Part shown: piece after piece, positions 1 to 8,072 of the stretch
How the letters are laid out: the number at the start of each line of letters is the position of its first letter
How positions within the stretch are numbered: the first letter of the stretch is position 1
Assembly: GCA_900318115.1 (NCBI GenBank)
Contig: ONJJ01000035.1
Coordinates: 1-36,310, forward strand
Origin: an uncultured Prevotellaceae bacterium
GTDB lineage: Bacteria; Bacteroidota; Bacteroidia; Bacteroidales; Bacteroidaceae
DNA: 36,310 nt
Direction of reading: 5' to 3'
Notes under the pieces: generated by a model
What the model was told of the DNA's origin: nothing
The model's input: only the letters and a program-made list of their open reading frames with translations
Database searches by the model: none
Program-made: the position numbers and the translations under genes

Positions 1-264
1 GGAGCATCCCGATGTTGCCACGTCCTATAACAACATCGGCTCTGTCTATTACAGCCAAGGCGACTATGCCAAGGCGTTGGAGTACGATCAGAAGGCGCTG
101 GCGATTAGGGAAAAGGTGTTCGGCACGGAGCATCCCAATGTTGCTACGTCCTATAACAAAATCGGCAATGTCTATGGCAGCCAAGGCGACTATGCCAAGG
201 CGTTGGAGTACTATCAGAAGGCGCTGGCGATTAGGGAAAAGGTGTTAGGGTCGGAGCATCCCGA
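1..264 (+). repeat. 126-bp direct repeats encoding TPR units
   Basis: The string beginning GGAGCATCCC recurs at 1, 127 and 253, a period of exactly 126 bases (42 codons). Units 1 and 2 differ at about 11 of 126 positions by eye, and the third is only a start. DNA-level similarity this high points to recent unit duplication, and such arrays can expand or contract by recombination. Confidence 0.85.
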
Positions 265-406
265 CACAAAGATAACTATAGAGAACATTGAAAATATTGA
301 GAAGAGAAGGATTACTTCAAATCCAGAGAGGATGAAAGACCGTGTGTTCACAGAAACAGTCGTTGATGGAAATGGAAGAAAAGATAATGTTAAGTTGTGC
401 GAATAG
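2..406 (+). CDS. TPR-repeat protein, 3' end only (5' truncated by window)
   Basis: The frame is open at the left edge, so the true start lies outside the window. The visible part has two nearly identical 42-residue units and the start of a third, each beginning EHP and containing YNxIGxVYxSQGDYAKALEY and QKALAIREKVxG, the kinesin-light-chain type of tetratricopeptide repeat. After the third EHPD the protein runs into a charged, non-repetitive tail and stops at 404-406. Such repeats form helical protein-binding scaffolds; nothing visible shows an enzymatic activity. The TIR gene begins 49 bases downstream on the same strand, so cotranscription is plausible. Any N-terminal effector domain is out of view, so the function is open. 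Confidence is high for the fold and low for the role. Confidence 0.85.
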   Translation, partial: EHPDVATSYNNIGSVYYSQGDYAKALEYDQKALAIREKVFGTEHPNVATSYNKIGNVYGSQGDYAKALEYYQKALAIREKVLGSEHPDTKITIENIENIEKRRITSNPERMKDRVFTETVVDGNGRKDNVKLCE

Positions 407-455
407 ACTGACGTGAAGCGTATCAAGAAAATGTTAAACGAAGAATAATCACGAT

Positions 456-1610
456 ATGGCGCAACAGCAATTCAGATACTTTGCCTTTATCAGCTACAGC
501 TCCAAGGATACTGAGTGGGGCAAGCGGGTGCAGCAGAAGTTAGAGCACTACCGCATGCCGGCAACGCTGTGCAGTGAGCACGGATGGGAGCGTACACCTA
601 TCAAGCCGGTGTTCTTTGCACCTACGGATATCCAGCCCGGCGGGCTGACGGAAGAGCTGCAGGAACGCCTGAGGGCGTCAAGGAACCTGATTGTCATCTG
701 CTCGCCCAACTCGGCACAGTCGGAGTGGGTGGGCAAGGAGATAGAGTTCTTCCACAGTCTTGGGCGTACGAAGCAGATACACTTCTTCATCGTGGACGGA
801 GTGCCACATAGCGGCGACAAGGCTACGGAGTGCTTCAACCCCGTTGTCGATAGGCTGGGGCTGCCCGAGATATTGGGCGCCAATATCCACGAACAGACAC
901 AGACCTATCCCTACACTCGCATACCGTGGGCAAGGATGAACAGGGAGAGGGCATACGTGCAGCTGGTGTCGAAGCTGCTGGGCGTAGAGTTTGACGCCAT
1001 CTGGCAGCGGCACAAGCGGCTGCTGATCCAGAAAATGGTGGCGTATGCTGTCGCCATACTGGCTGTGCTGGCAGCACTCGTCGGCGTATGGGTGGCCAAT
1101 CAGCCAGTGGATGTAAAAGTAAGGCTCAATGAGGCCTCCGTTCATAACGGCTATCTTCCTCCGCTGAGAGACGCCGTTGTCACGCTTATGTTAGACAACG
1201 AGACCAAGTCGGATACCGTACAAACGCTTGACGGCTGTGCGTTATTCTCCAACATCCCCCATCGGTATCTCAACAAGGAGGCTCGCATGACGATGACCTG
1301 CCAGGACTTTATGAACATCGACACCACTCTTGTCCTGACCAAGGATGTCGTGCTGAATATCCAACGTGATGCGGCTGTTTACGGCGATGTGCATTTCCGG
1401 CTGTGGAATCCGGAGACGGAGCAGGCTGTTGCCGGGACTGAGTTGGAGGTGGCAGGACAGAAAGTTATCTCAGACAACATTGGGCGCGTTTCGCTCTTCG
1501 TTCCGTTGGGGGAGCAAAGGAGTGTTTATCAGGTGGCATCTTCCGTGCCGTTGGCAAACGACACCATCTATATGCCGTGCGGTCCGGATGACGTTATCTT
1601 AGCTAAATAA
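456..1610 (+). CDS. TIR-domain protein with one membrane segment and a C-terminal extracytoplasmic region
   Basis: The 384-residue protein begins with a TIR domain (about residues 6-180): FAFISYSSKD at 9-18 is the first strand and box, and SPNSAQSEWVGKE at 83-95 holds the Trp-x3-Glu pattern (W91, E95) whose Glu is catalytic in NAD-cleaving TIR proteins. A hydrophobic segment at about 194-214 follows basic residues. The last 170 residues are mostly predicted beta strands and are probably outside the inner membrane. Bacterial TIR proteins often act in defence by consuming or converting NAD, but many also serve as scaffolds. Activity is inferred, not shown. It lies between a TPR gene and a small secreted peptide with short gaps, consistent with one transcription unit. 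No cyclic-nucleotide synthase or Thoeris-type partner is visible here. Confidence 0.85.
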   Translation: MAQQQFRYFAFISYSSKDTEWGKRVQQKLEHYRMPATLCSEHGWERTPIKPVFFAPTDIQPGGLTEELQERLRASRNLIVICSPNSAQSEWVGKEIEFFHSLGRTKQIHFFIVDGVPHSGDKATECFNPVVDRLGLPEILGANIHEQTQTYPYTRIPWARMNRERAYVQLVSKLLGVEFDAIWQRHKRLLIQKMVAYAVAILAVLAALVGVWVANQPVDVKVRLNEASVHNGYLPPLRDAVVTLMLDNETKSDTVQTLDGCALFSNIPHRYLNKEARMTMTCQDFMNIDTTLVLTKDVVLNIQRDAAVYGDVHFRLWNPETEQAVAGTELEVAGQKVISDNIGRVSLFVPLGEQRSVYQVASSVPLANDTIYMPCGPDDVILAK

Positions 1611-1618
1611 CCAAGCGT

Positions 1619-1783
1619 ATGAAAAGAAATTCTATCTTATTAGGGCTCCTACTGATATGTATGGCGGCCACAGCTGGGGGCATCGCTGCCGCGACTTCCG
1701 GTATGGAGGTCCCGCAGGAACTGGCCCAGCGCTGTTTCGACTTGTTGCCACCGGACTTCCAGGAAATCATCGTCCGTTCGTGA
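1619..1783 (+). CDS. Small secreted or membrane peptide, 54 residues, unknown function
   Basis: An ATG 8 bases after the TIR stop codon opens a 54-codon frame. The product starts MKRN, has a hydrophobic stretch ILLGLLLICMAATAGGIAAA (residues 6-25) that looks like a signal peptide or membrane anchor, and ends in a short acidic, amphipathic tail with one Cys (QRCFDLLPPDFQEI). I do not recognise a family. The tight spacing and the terminator hairpin at 1833-1869 support a real last gene of the TIR operon. A chance frame cannot be excluded at this length. Confidence 0.5.
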   Translation: MKRNSILLGLLLICMAATAGGIAAATSGMEVPQELAQRCFDLLPPDFQEIIVRS

Positions 1784-1832
1784 AAAACAATCTCAGGGAT
1801 TGGCTCTTTACCATTCCCCTCAGTCATCTTAT

Positions 1833-1869
1833 GGCTCGCCCCACACCATTTCCGGGAATGGGGCGAGCC
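1833..1869 (+). terminator. Hairpin terminator after the TIR operon
   Basis: A perfect 10-bp stem, GGCTCGCCCC (1833-1842) with GGGGCGAGCC (1860-1869), encloses a 17-base loop and is followed by a T-rich stretch. It sits between convergent genes (TIR operon and vsr) and could serve both directions, although the T-rich side favours the plus strand. Confidence 0.7.
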
Positions 1870-1913
1870 TCTGTTACTTAATCTTACGTGAGTTCGGTAT
1901 AAGCTTTATGCAA

Positions 1914-2510
1914 TTAATCTGGTTTTGTCAATGATCTGGCTGATGTATCCTCTGCCGCCATCATCGACTCTTCCTCCGGAATCTCATAATGCTTGACAGT
2001 CCTGTCTTGCAGAAAAATCCTGTTGAGCGTAAATGCCAGCGACTCCAGTGTCTTTTCCCGTACCTTTGGCTTCAATTCACATTCCCAGATGGTAATGGAG
2101 TGCCAGCCCATCGAAGCCAGTTCACGCTGTACTCTCGTGTCCCGCTCCTGATTCCTCCGTATCTTTGCCACCCAGAAATCCCGATTCGTCTTCGGAATCT
2201 TGCAACACTCGGAACTCTCAATGTAATCACTCCCCTCGACTTCCATCTCCCATTTTTCACTTTTCACTCTTTCACTTTTCACTTGTGGCTCTGCCACATT
2301 GTGTCCGTGCCAGAAGCAGCCATTCACGAATATACACGTCCTGTACTTTCGCATCACGATATCAGGTTTCCCTGGCAATCGTGGATGATTCAGTCTATAA
2401 CGATACCCATGACCCCAAAGCCAGCGACGCACCACCATCTCCGGCTTCGTATCTTTGCCGCGGATGGCAGCCATATTAGCGTGGCGTTGTTGGGAGGTGA
2501 GGGTGTCCAT
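1914..2510 (-). CDS. vsr: Very short patch repair endonuclease Vsr
   Basis: Vsr nicks next to T:G mismatches made when 5-methylcytosine deaminates, so it normally accompanies cytosine-5 methyltransferases, as here. The ATG at 2510 gives 198 residues. Family signatures are MAAIRGKDTKPE (13-24), GKPDIV with catalytic-type D50, FVNGCFWHGH (61-70) with the active-site histidines, KIPKTNxxFW, and a C-terminal GW-x-W-E-C strand. A segment of nearly 30 residues between the histidine motif and KIPKTN is absent from the E. coli protein and is encoded by GTGAAAA-type repeats (about 2253-2284). It lies 46 bases after the last methyltransferase in the defence operon. The core motifs look intact; the effect of the insert is unknown. 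Confidence 0.93.
   Translation of the reverse strand: MDTLTSQQRHANMAAIRGKDTKPEMVVRRWLWGHGYRYRLNHPRLPGKPDIVMRKYRTCIFVNGCFWHGHNVAEPQVKSERVKSEKWEMEVEGSDYIESSECCKIPKTNRDFWVAKIRRNQERDTRVQRELASMGWHSITIWECELKPKVREKTLESLAFTLNRIFLQDRTVKHYEIPEEESMMAAEDTSARSLTKPD
2253..2284 (-). repeat. GTGAAAA-type tandem repeat inside vsr
   Basis: On the minus strand four degenerate copies of a 7-8 base unit (AGTGAAAA) follow each other and are read in frame as VKSERVKSEK, residues 77-86 of Vsr. The unit resembles words found at gene junctions elsewhere in this window (16812, 25657, 4350). Confidence 0.75.
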
Positions 2511-2556
2511 TGTTTTGCACAATTACTAGCAAATTATACTGAAGTCCATATTTGCA

Positions 2557-3444
2557 CTATTTATAATGGGCTATACAGGTGGCTACATACTCCGCCATCT
2601 TCACAGGCACAGCATTACCGATGGCTTGCTCCACGGATGAAGTTGTTCCCACAAATTCAAAAGACTCGGGGAAAGACTGGATGTAACTGCGTTCCTTGGT
2701 AGTCAGGACATGTACCTTAGAGAGGTCGCTGGTCTTGTCAGCCGGATGGATAACGTAATTAGCAGGAATAGGCCTGTTGACACTTCTTATCGTTGACAAT
2801 GGCTCATCAACGGAGAAGATAGCCCGACGTTTGTATGTGCGCGGATGCTGATAGATGTATTCTGCATCAAGCGGTTTGTCCTCAAAATACTTTCTAACAG
2901 TCATCCGCTCTTTAGATAAGCCAGACAATAGCCTTTCCAAAAGGAAATCGTCATTCTCGCCAAGTTTGCCTATCACGAAGTATCTCCGCCGCATCTGTGG
3001 GACGCCCATATAGCTGGCATCCAAAACATGCTTGGTTATACCATATCCTGCTGATTTGAAGATTGCAAGAACCTCCTCAAAAACTGGTGACTTTTCTATG
3101 TTATAGACGTTCTCCATCACAAACCATTGTGGACAAACTTCCGAAACAATCTGTCCGTATTTTAGAGTTAGGTTAGCCCGTTTGCCTCTAAACTCCCGCT
3201 TACCCGCAATGGAGAAGTCTTGGCACGGAGGACCACCGATGATCATGTCAGGATGAAGGTCATGCAACTCAGGTGCAATATTTTCCGTTGACAAGTCTTT
3301 CTTGTAGATGGGGTGCTGAAAGTTACGCTGATAAATGTCAATAGCAGGCTGCCAGTAGTCGTAAGCAGCCACTATCTGGAAACCTGCGTTCTGAAAACCC
3401 AGGCTCATTCCTCCGCATCCAGAAAACAAGTCAACTACCCTCAT
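2557..3444 (-). CDS. DNA (cytosine-5)-methyltransferase, second of a tandem pair
   Basis: This 295-residue protein transfers methyl groups from S-adenosylmethionine to C5 of cytosine in a specific site. Visible motifs in order are I, DLFSGCGG (5-12); IV, GGPPCQ with catalytic C74; VI, MENV; VIII, QMRRR; and X, GNAVPVKMAEYVA near the end. The target-recognition part between VIII and X is short. The sequence is clearly paralogous to the upstream methyltransferase along its whole length. Its ATG overlaps the upstream gene by 14 bases, which indicates translational coupling. The site methylated cannot be read from sequence. With Vsr downstream it forms a methylation-plus-repair module. Confidence 0.95.
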   Translation of the reverse strand: MRVVDLFSGCGGMSLGFQNAGFQIVAAYDYWQPAIDIYQRNFQHPIYKKDLSTENIAPELHDLHPDMIIGGPPCQDFSIAGKREFRGKRANLTLKYGQIVSEVCPQWFVMENVYNIEKSPVFEEVLAIFKSAGYGITKHVLDASYMGVPQMRRRYFVIGKLGENDDFLLERLLSGLSKERMTVRKYFEDKPLDAEYIYQHPRTYKRRAIFSVDEPLSTIRSVNRPIPANYVIHPADKTSDLSKVHVLTTKERSYIQSFPESFEFVGTTSSVEQAIGNAVPVKMAEYVATCIAHYK

Positions 3445-4348
3445 TCTCTTCTATATACTTTTTAATGCAGTTGGCGATGTATTCGGCCAATTTCACAGGA
3501 ACTGCATTACCGATAATCTGATTGAGATTAGTCTTTGTTCCTTCCCAAATGAAGTCCTTAGGGAAGGTCTGAACCCAACTGCGTTCCTGATAAGTAAGCG
3601 TTCTGATGTCAGGGGTGAGTGGAGCAGAATCAGCCGGATGACCTTTGTAGCCTTTGGGTACAGGACGGTCTACACCCCGAATAGTCATAGCAGGCTCGTC
3701 GATGCTGTAAATGCCACGACGAGAATAATTTGTAGGCACACGAAAATAGTGCTTGAAACCCAAGGAGTCGCCAAAATAGTCTCGCATTGTCATCGGCTTT
3801 TCACTTTGTCCTCTCTTGAAGATTTCCTCAGCATCTCCATCTTTGCCACCGAGCACTCCAAAGGTGATGAAACGCATTCGTTTCTGAGGAACACCGCACT
3901 TGCTGGCATCCAAGACAAGTTGGGTCAACCCGTATCCAGCATCTTTGAAAATTTTATTTACGACTTTCAACGTCTTGCTCTTCTCAATGACAGCCACATT
4001 CTCCATCAAGAAATATTTGGGTCTGATATGTTCCACAATCTTAGCAAAGGAAACAGTAAGAGCAGCCCTTCCTCCATTCTCGTTCATGTGGCCCGCCGTA
4101 GAATAGTCTTGGCAAGGAGGGCCTCCAATAATTATATCAGGATGAACTGCTTCTAAGTCAGTCAGGTCATCAGTGTCGCTCAAATCCCGTTTGACTGCAG
4201 GATGGTTGAAATTCTTTTTGTAAATGTTCAGTGCCACATCCCACCAATCGAAGGCAGAAGCAATGTGATACCCTGCATTCTGGAAACCTAATGAAAGACC
4301 TCCACAACCGCAAAACAAGTCTATTACTTTATAATCTTCTGTCTTCAT
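3431..4348 (-). CDS. DNA (cytosine-5)-methyltransferase, first of a tandem pair
   Basis: The 305-residue protein has motif I DLFCGCGG (10-17), motif IV GGPPCQ with catalytic C79, MENV, QKRMR and a terminal GNAVPVKLAEYIA. I chose the ATG at 4348, which leaves one base after the stop of the MmeI-like gene; a GTG four codons earlier would overlap that stop. It is paralogous to the next gene, with matching blocks such as LGFQNAGY and HPADS but divergent target-recognition segments. Two such enzymes often methylate the two strands of an asymmetric site, or protect two different sites. Which applies here is inference. Confidence 0.95.
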   Translation of the reverse strand: MKTEDYKVIDLFCGCGGLSLGFQNAGYHIASAFDWWDVALNIYKKNFNHPAVKRDLSDTDDLTDLEAVHPDIIIGGPPCQDYSTAGHMNENGGRAALTVSFAKIVEHIRPKYFLMENVAVIEKSKTLKVVNKIFKDAGYGLTQLVLDASKCGVPQKRMRFITFGVLGGKDGDAEEIFKRGQSEKPMTMRDYFGDSLGFKHYFRVPTNYSRRGIYSIDEPAMTIRGVDRPVPKGYKGHPADSAPLTPDIRTLTYQERSWVQTFPKDFIWEGTKTNLNQIIGNAVPVKLAEYIANCIKKYIEENEGS

Positions 4349-4349
4349 T

Positions 4350-4361
4350 TTACTTTTCACT
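4350..4361 (-). repeat. AGTGAAAAGTAA word over the stop of the MmeI-like gene
   Basis: This 12-mer encodes Ser-Glu-Lys-stop. The identical 12-mer ends murG (25657-25668) and a one-base variant ends ftsL (16812-16823). Confidence 0.8.
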
Positions 4362-7145
4362 AATCAGTTTCTTATATAGTTTTAGAAGAGCTTTTGTGAC
4401 TTCTTCATCGGTCATTCCTGTAAAACCATATGCTTTCATTACAGCTTTGTCATTGTCAAGATGGGCTTTCTTCAAATCATCAGGCATTGTCACAACATCG
4501 TAAAGGTCAGCCAGACTACTTTCCGGATACCTTTCCCTCATTTCCAATATCTTCTTAGCTGTTGTCTCTATTGCTTCTTTGTCTTTTTGTGAAACATCTG
4601 GCCAAGGGAAATTATTGAATACCACATCAGTGCTATAGCGAGGACGGAAATCCTTATAGCCGCATATCGCTTTAGTCCATATCATGTGTACTTTGCTCTG
4701 TAGCACACCAAAATGATAGAAGGTTGCTCCAGGCATCAGCTTAACCAGATTACTGAATAGTTTCTTTGTTGTTTCCTTCACTTCCACGTATTCCATCGGG
4801 ATGTAATCGCGGTTCTCAGAGGTAACTTCTGGGATCACTATGAAATCTTCCTCAGGAATGTTGGTTACATGGAACTTGGTCGGGAAGTCTGCTAGTTTCC
4901 GTGTGCCTGCGTCACTACTCCTTCTTCTCGCCTCCTGCACTTTCTCCCGACGTTCCATACTCAGTGGCATCTTTCTTAACTCCGATGGGGGGCAGTTTGC
5001 AAGCCACAGGAAATATCTGCGATGCCCTTTTATGAGTTCATCGGCACCATACCATTCATAGAAATACTTTTCAGCAAGTGGTTCTGCTTTGATAAAATCT
5101 GCTTTCTGTTGAGGTCTAAACAAAAAGTTACCACCGTCAATTGGCTTGTTTCCAATTCCTGTGCTGGGTACTTTACACAGAGGTTTACTTGGCCGTGAAG
5201 CAACAAGTATGTTTTCTTCGTCCCTCAGATAAGGGCTGATGTTTTCTGCCATTCTTGGTGCTTCGTCTTCTGTCCCCGAATAAATCATTTTTGGACTACA
5301 AATCTCGGTACACCCAAATCCTATAATAGTGCAATGGACCTGAGCATTATTCCTGGCTTCACTGTACCATTCGAACGGAAGGTATGCATAGTAAATCTTG
5401 ATACCATATTTCTCCAAAAGACTTTTCCATAGCAAAGAAACCTGTTCGCCACGGGTTATATTAATTGTTGACACAAAAGAAACTTTGATATTTGTGCCCT
5501 GTATGTACCTTGCAGCCTTAAAGAACCAACCAGAGACATAATCGAGATTTCCTGGCTGGGCACTGTCAGTTCCTATGAGTTTTTCCAACTCTTCTTTCTG
5601 TTCCTTCTTTCTAGTCTTTTTCCCTTTGAATGGCGGATTGCCTATGATATACGACAACTTGTCGGAAGCAATAATCTCATTCCAATCCTTTGTCAATGCA
5701 TTTGCATGCTGCACATGTGAATAACTTTTCAGAGGTAGGAATTCCAAATCCTTCAGAACGATGTCTTCCGTTTCTTTCATCATCTGAGCCTCTGCTATCC
5801 ATAGTGCTGCTTTTGCAACTGTAACGGCAAAATCGTTCACCTCCATTCCGTAGAAATGCTCTATTTTCACCTTGATAGGACTAAAATCTCCATTCATGGA
5901 TAAAGTCCCGTCACTAAGCATCTTCAATACCTCGTTTTCAAGCTTGCGTAGGGACAGGTAGGTTTCAGTCAAGAAGTTGCCTGACCCACAAGCAGGATCA
6001 AGAAATTTCAGTCCTCCTATCTTCTTTTGGAAGGACTGCAATGCTTGCTTACGCTTCTTGTCTATCTTGATTTGCAGGATGTCTTTAAATTCTCTACTGA
6101 GCTCATTCATGTAAAGTGGATCAATTACCTTATGGATGTTCTCAACAGAGGTATAGTGCATGCCTCCTATTTCTCGAGTCTCAGGATTCATGGTGTCCTC
6201 AAATAGCGCACCAAAAATAGTGGGTGAGATACCGCTCCAGTCAAAACCAGCGCTACATTCGATAAGTAAAAGATTGGCTATGGACTCCGTGAACTGAGGA
6301 ATCTCTATCTTCTCTTCCTTGCTGAAAAGACCTCCATTGACATAGGGAAATCTACTTAAAGATTCTTCCATGTAGGGGTCGCGTTCATGCTCTTCTGTAT
6401 CAAGCACATCAAACAGGTCCTGAATCGCCTTGCGCATTTGGGAAGGTTTATAGGCCATCAGATAGTCGTGAAAAGCACTTCGGTTATCACCAAACAAAAG
6501 ACTCTTCTCTGCAAACAAGCAGAAGACCAGACGGATGCAAAGCACATTCAGGGAATGTAGTGCCTGGGGAGTATCTGGATTGTGATACTGCTGGTGGAGT
6601 TCGTTATACAGTTTTCCTATCAGTTCACCTGCCTTGACGGATAGTTCCTTTTCACGCCGCAATGAAGTCGTATTGTCATCTACAAGAAACTTTAGCAGGT
6701 AGTACTCGCGCTCCAGGTTTTCAAGAAGTATCTCCATAGGTTCAGCCTGAGGCTGTTCCATATCGTAAACCTTGAAGGACTTGAAGTTGCAGGTCACTAT
6801 CCATCGGGGGTATTGTGAGTATGATAGCCCTCCCACATAACGCTGTGCCTGTTCGTATGGAGTCAATTTGTCGCCATCGCTTTGTTTTCCTGCCGCTTCC
6901 AAGTCCTTTTTGATTTCCTTCTGCTCTATTATTACCTTCGTGGAAGGAATATAGGCATCAATGAAATTAGTACTCTTCAGATGCACGGGCAGTTCAAACT
7001 GAATGAAGTTTGCAGGAACCTCAACTCCGAATATATCATGCAGCAACTGATACCAGAAAGGTTGTGTCTCACCTTTCTCGTATCCGCGCCCCTTCCATGT
7101 TTCCACGAATCGACGGGCTGCTGCCTGTTTATTATTATTTGCCAT
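4350..7145 (-). CDS. MmeI-like (type IIL) fused restriction endonuclease-methyltransferase
   Basis: The 931-residue protein matches the size and layout of MmeI (about 919 residues), in which one chain both cuts DNA and methylates adenine. The N-terminal nuclease domain has D63-x10-E74-Q-K76 in FIDAYIPSTKVIIEQKE, the D-ExK pattern. A helical spacer follows, then an amino-methyltransferase domain with LDPACGSGNFL (382-392) and NPPF (503-506). A target-recognition domain has GHRRYFLWL, and the C-terminal segment carries LYDVVTMPxxLKKAH. All catalytic motifs look intact. It starts 2 bases after the Mrr-like gene and is followed one base later by a methyltransferase, so it is part of one operon. 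It needs no partner for its own system, so the other enzymes probably form a second one. Confidence 0.9.
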   Translation of the reverse strand: MANNNKQAAARRFVETWKGRGYEKGETQPFWYQLLHDIFGVEVPANFIQFELPVHLKSTNFIDAYIPSTKVIIEQKEIKKDLEAAGKQSDGDKLTPYEQAQRYVGGLSYSQYPRWIVTCNFKSFKVYDMEQPQAEPMEILLENLEREYYLLKFLVDDNTTSLRREKELSVKAGELIGKLYNELHQQYHNPDTPQALHSLNVLCIRLVFCLFAEKSLLFGDNRSAFHDYLMAYKPSQMRKAIQDLFDVLDTEEHERDPYMEESLSRFPYVNGGLFSKEEKIEIPQFTESIANLLLIECSAGFDWSGISPTIFGALFEDTMNPETREIGGMHYTSVENIHKVIDPLYMNELSREFKDILQIKIDKKRKQALQSFQKKIGGLKFLDPACGSGNFLTETYLSLRKLENEVLKMLSDGTLSMNGDFSPIKVKIEHFYGMEVNDFAVTVAKAALWIAEAQMMKETEDIVLKDLEFLPLKSYSHVQHANALTKDWNEIIASDKLSYIIGNPPFKGKKTRKKEQKEELEKLIGTDSAQPGNLDYVSGWFFKAARYIQGTNIKVSFVSTINITRGEQVSLLWKSLLEKYGIKIYYAYLPFEWYSEARNNAQVHCTIIGFGCTEICSPKMIYSGTEDEAPRMAENISPYLRDEENILVASRPSKPLCKVPSTGIGNKPIDGGNFLFRPQQKADFIKAEPLAEKYFYEWYGADELIKGHRRYFLWLANCPPSELRKMPLSMERREKVQEARRRSSDAGTRKLADFPTKFHVTNIPEEDFIVIPEVTSENRDYIPMEYVEVKETTKKLFSNLVKLMPGATFYHFGVLQSKVHMIWTKAICGYKDFRPRYSTDVVFNNFPWPDVSQKDKEAIETTAKKILEMRERYPESSLADLYDVVTMPDDLKKAHLDNDKAVMKAYGFTGMTDEEVTKALLKLYKKLISEK

Positions 7146-7147
7146 TA

Positions 7148-8065
7148 TTATTCTTCAAAATAATCTGAATCTAACTTCTTAACTTCATACACTTTCTTCT
7201 CGCTGACACCGACGTTGTATTCAATCATGTAGTCAGCGAGGGTCTTGCCATCAATAAGCACTATCTTCTTGCTGGCTTTTTCTGCTGTTTCCTTAGCACC
7301 GGCCGTGAACTTACTAGTAGTGATAAACACTCCTTTTGAAGCTTTTTGCTCATCAAGTGCACCGATAAATTTATGTATCTCTGGCTTGCTGACAGGATTA
7401 TCGGTATATCGCTTAGCTTGGATGTAAATCTTGTCAAGACCAAGGGCATCCTCTGGTATAATGCCATCCACCCCATTGTCGTGACTGGTAGGCGTTACAA
7501 TAGCCATTTCTTTATTCCGGCTGCCAAATCCCATATTCAAGAGCAGGTCGAGCACCAACTTTTCAAAGAAGTTTGGACTCATATCCAAGACTCTCTGCAG
7601 TAAATCAGCTGCCAAATCATCGTTGATACTCTTGAAAGCAACATCCATCTGTTCTGTTGGAGTCATCTCCCCCAACTTCTCCTCTATTTCCTTCTTTTCA
7701 GCGGTACTATCTACCTTTGACGCAACAGGCATGTGGGCATACTCTGCGTATTCAGGATATTGCAGCAGGTCTTCCTGCCGCAGGTCTGTATGCGATTGCA
7801 GGTAGTCCTTGCCTCTTTGGGTAATGCTATATATTCCTCTCTGGGGAATTTCAATGAAGAGCGCACGGCGAAGCCACTGACGGCACCATCCTATTCGATC
7901 GTTGAGTTGGAAGGCTGAACCGCTCTTCGTCTTCAGTGAGCAATCCTCCTCTGTAAGATTGAAGTGCTTAACCAATGCATCCTTCATTTCTTTTGTACTG
8001 ACATCCTTGTCCTTCAACTGAATCAGAAACGGATATAGGAAATCTTCAAATTTTGGTATTGCCAT
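7148..8065 (-). CDS. Mrr-like restriction endonuclease
   Basis: The 305-residue protein has an N-terminal winged-helix region (about 1-95, with RGIYSITQRGKDYL) like the Mrr N domain, a charged linker, and a C-terminal Mrr catalytic domain. The latter shows FFEKLVLDLLLNMGFG, D200 in NGVDG, and Q216-A-K218 in YIQAKRY, the D-QxK form of the PD-ExK nuclease site. Classic Mrr cuts methylated DNA without a partner. Relatives also work as the endonuclease of type II systems beside methyltransferases. Its place next to two cytosine methyltransferases favours a partner endonuclease, because a methyl-dependent nuclease would attack the host. It is 7 bases from the upstream regulator and 2 from the downstream gene. 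Confidence 0.9.
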   Translation of the reverse strand: MAIPKFEDFLYPFLIQLKDKDVSTKEMKDALVKHFNLTEEDCSLKTKSGSAFQLNDRIGWCRQWLRRALFIEIPQRGIYSITQRGKDYLQSHTDLRQEDLLQYPEYAEYAHMPVASKVDSTAEKKEIEEKLGEMTPTEQMDVAFKSINDDLAADLLQRVLDMSPNFFEKLVLDLLLNMGFGSRNKEMAIVTPTSHDNGVDGIIPEDALGLDKIYIQAKRYTDNPVSKPEIHKFIGALDEQKASKGVFITTSKFTAGAKETAEKASKKIVLIDGKTLADYMIEYNVGVSEKKVYEVKKLDSDYFEE

Positions 8066-8072
8066 ATTCCTA

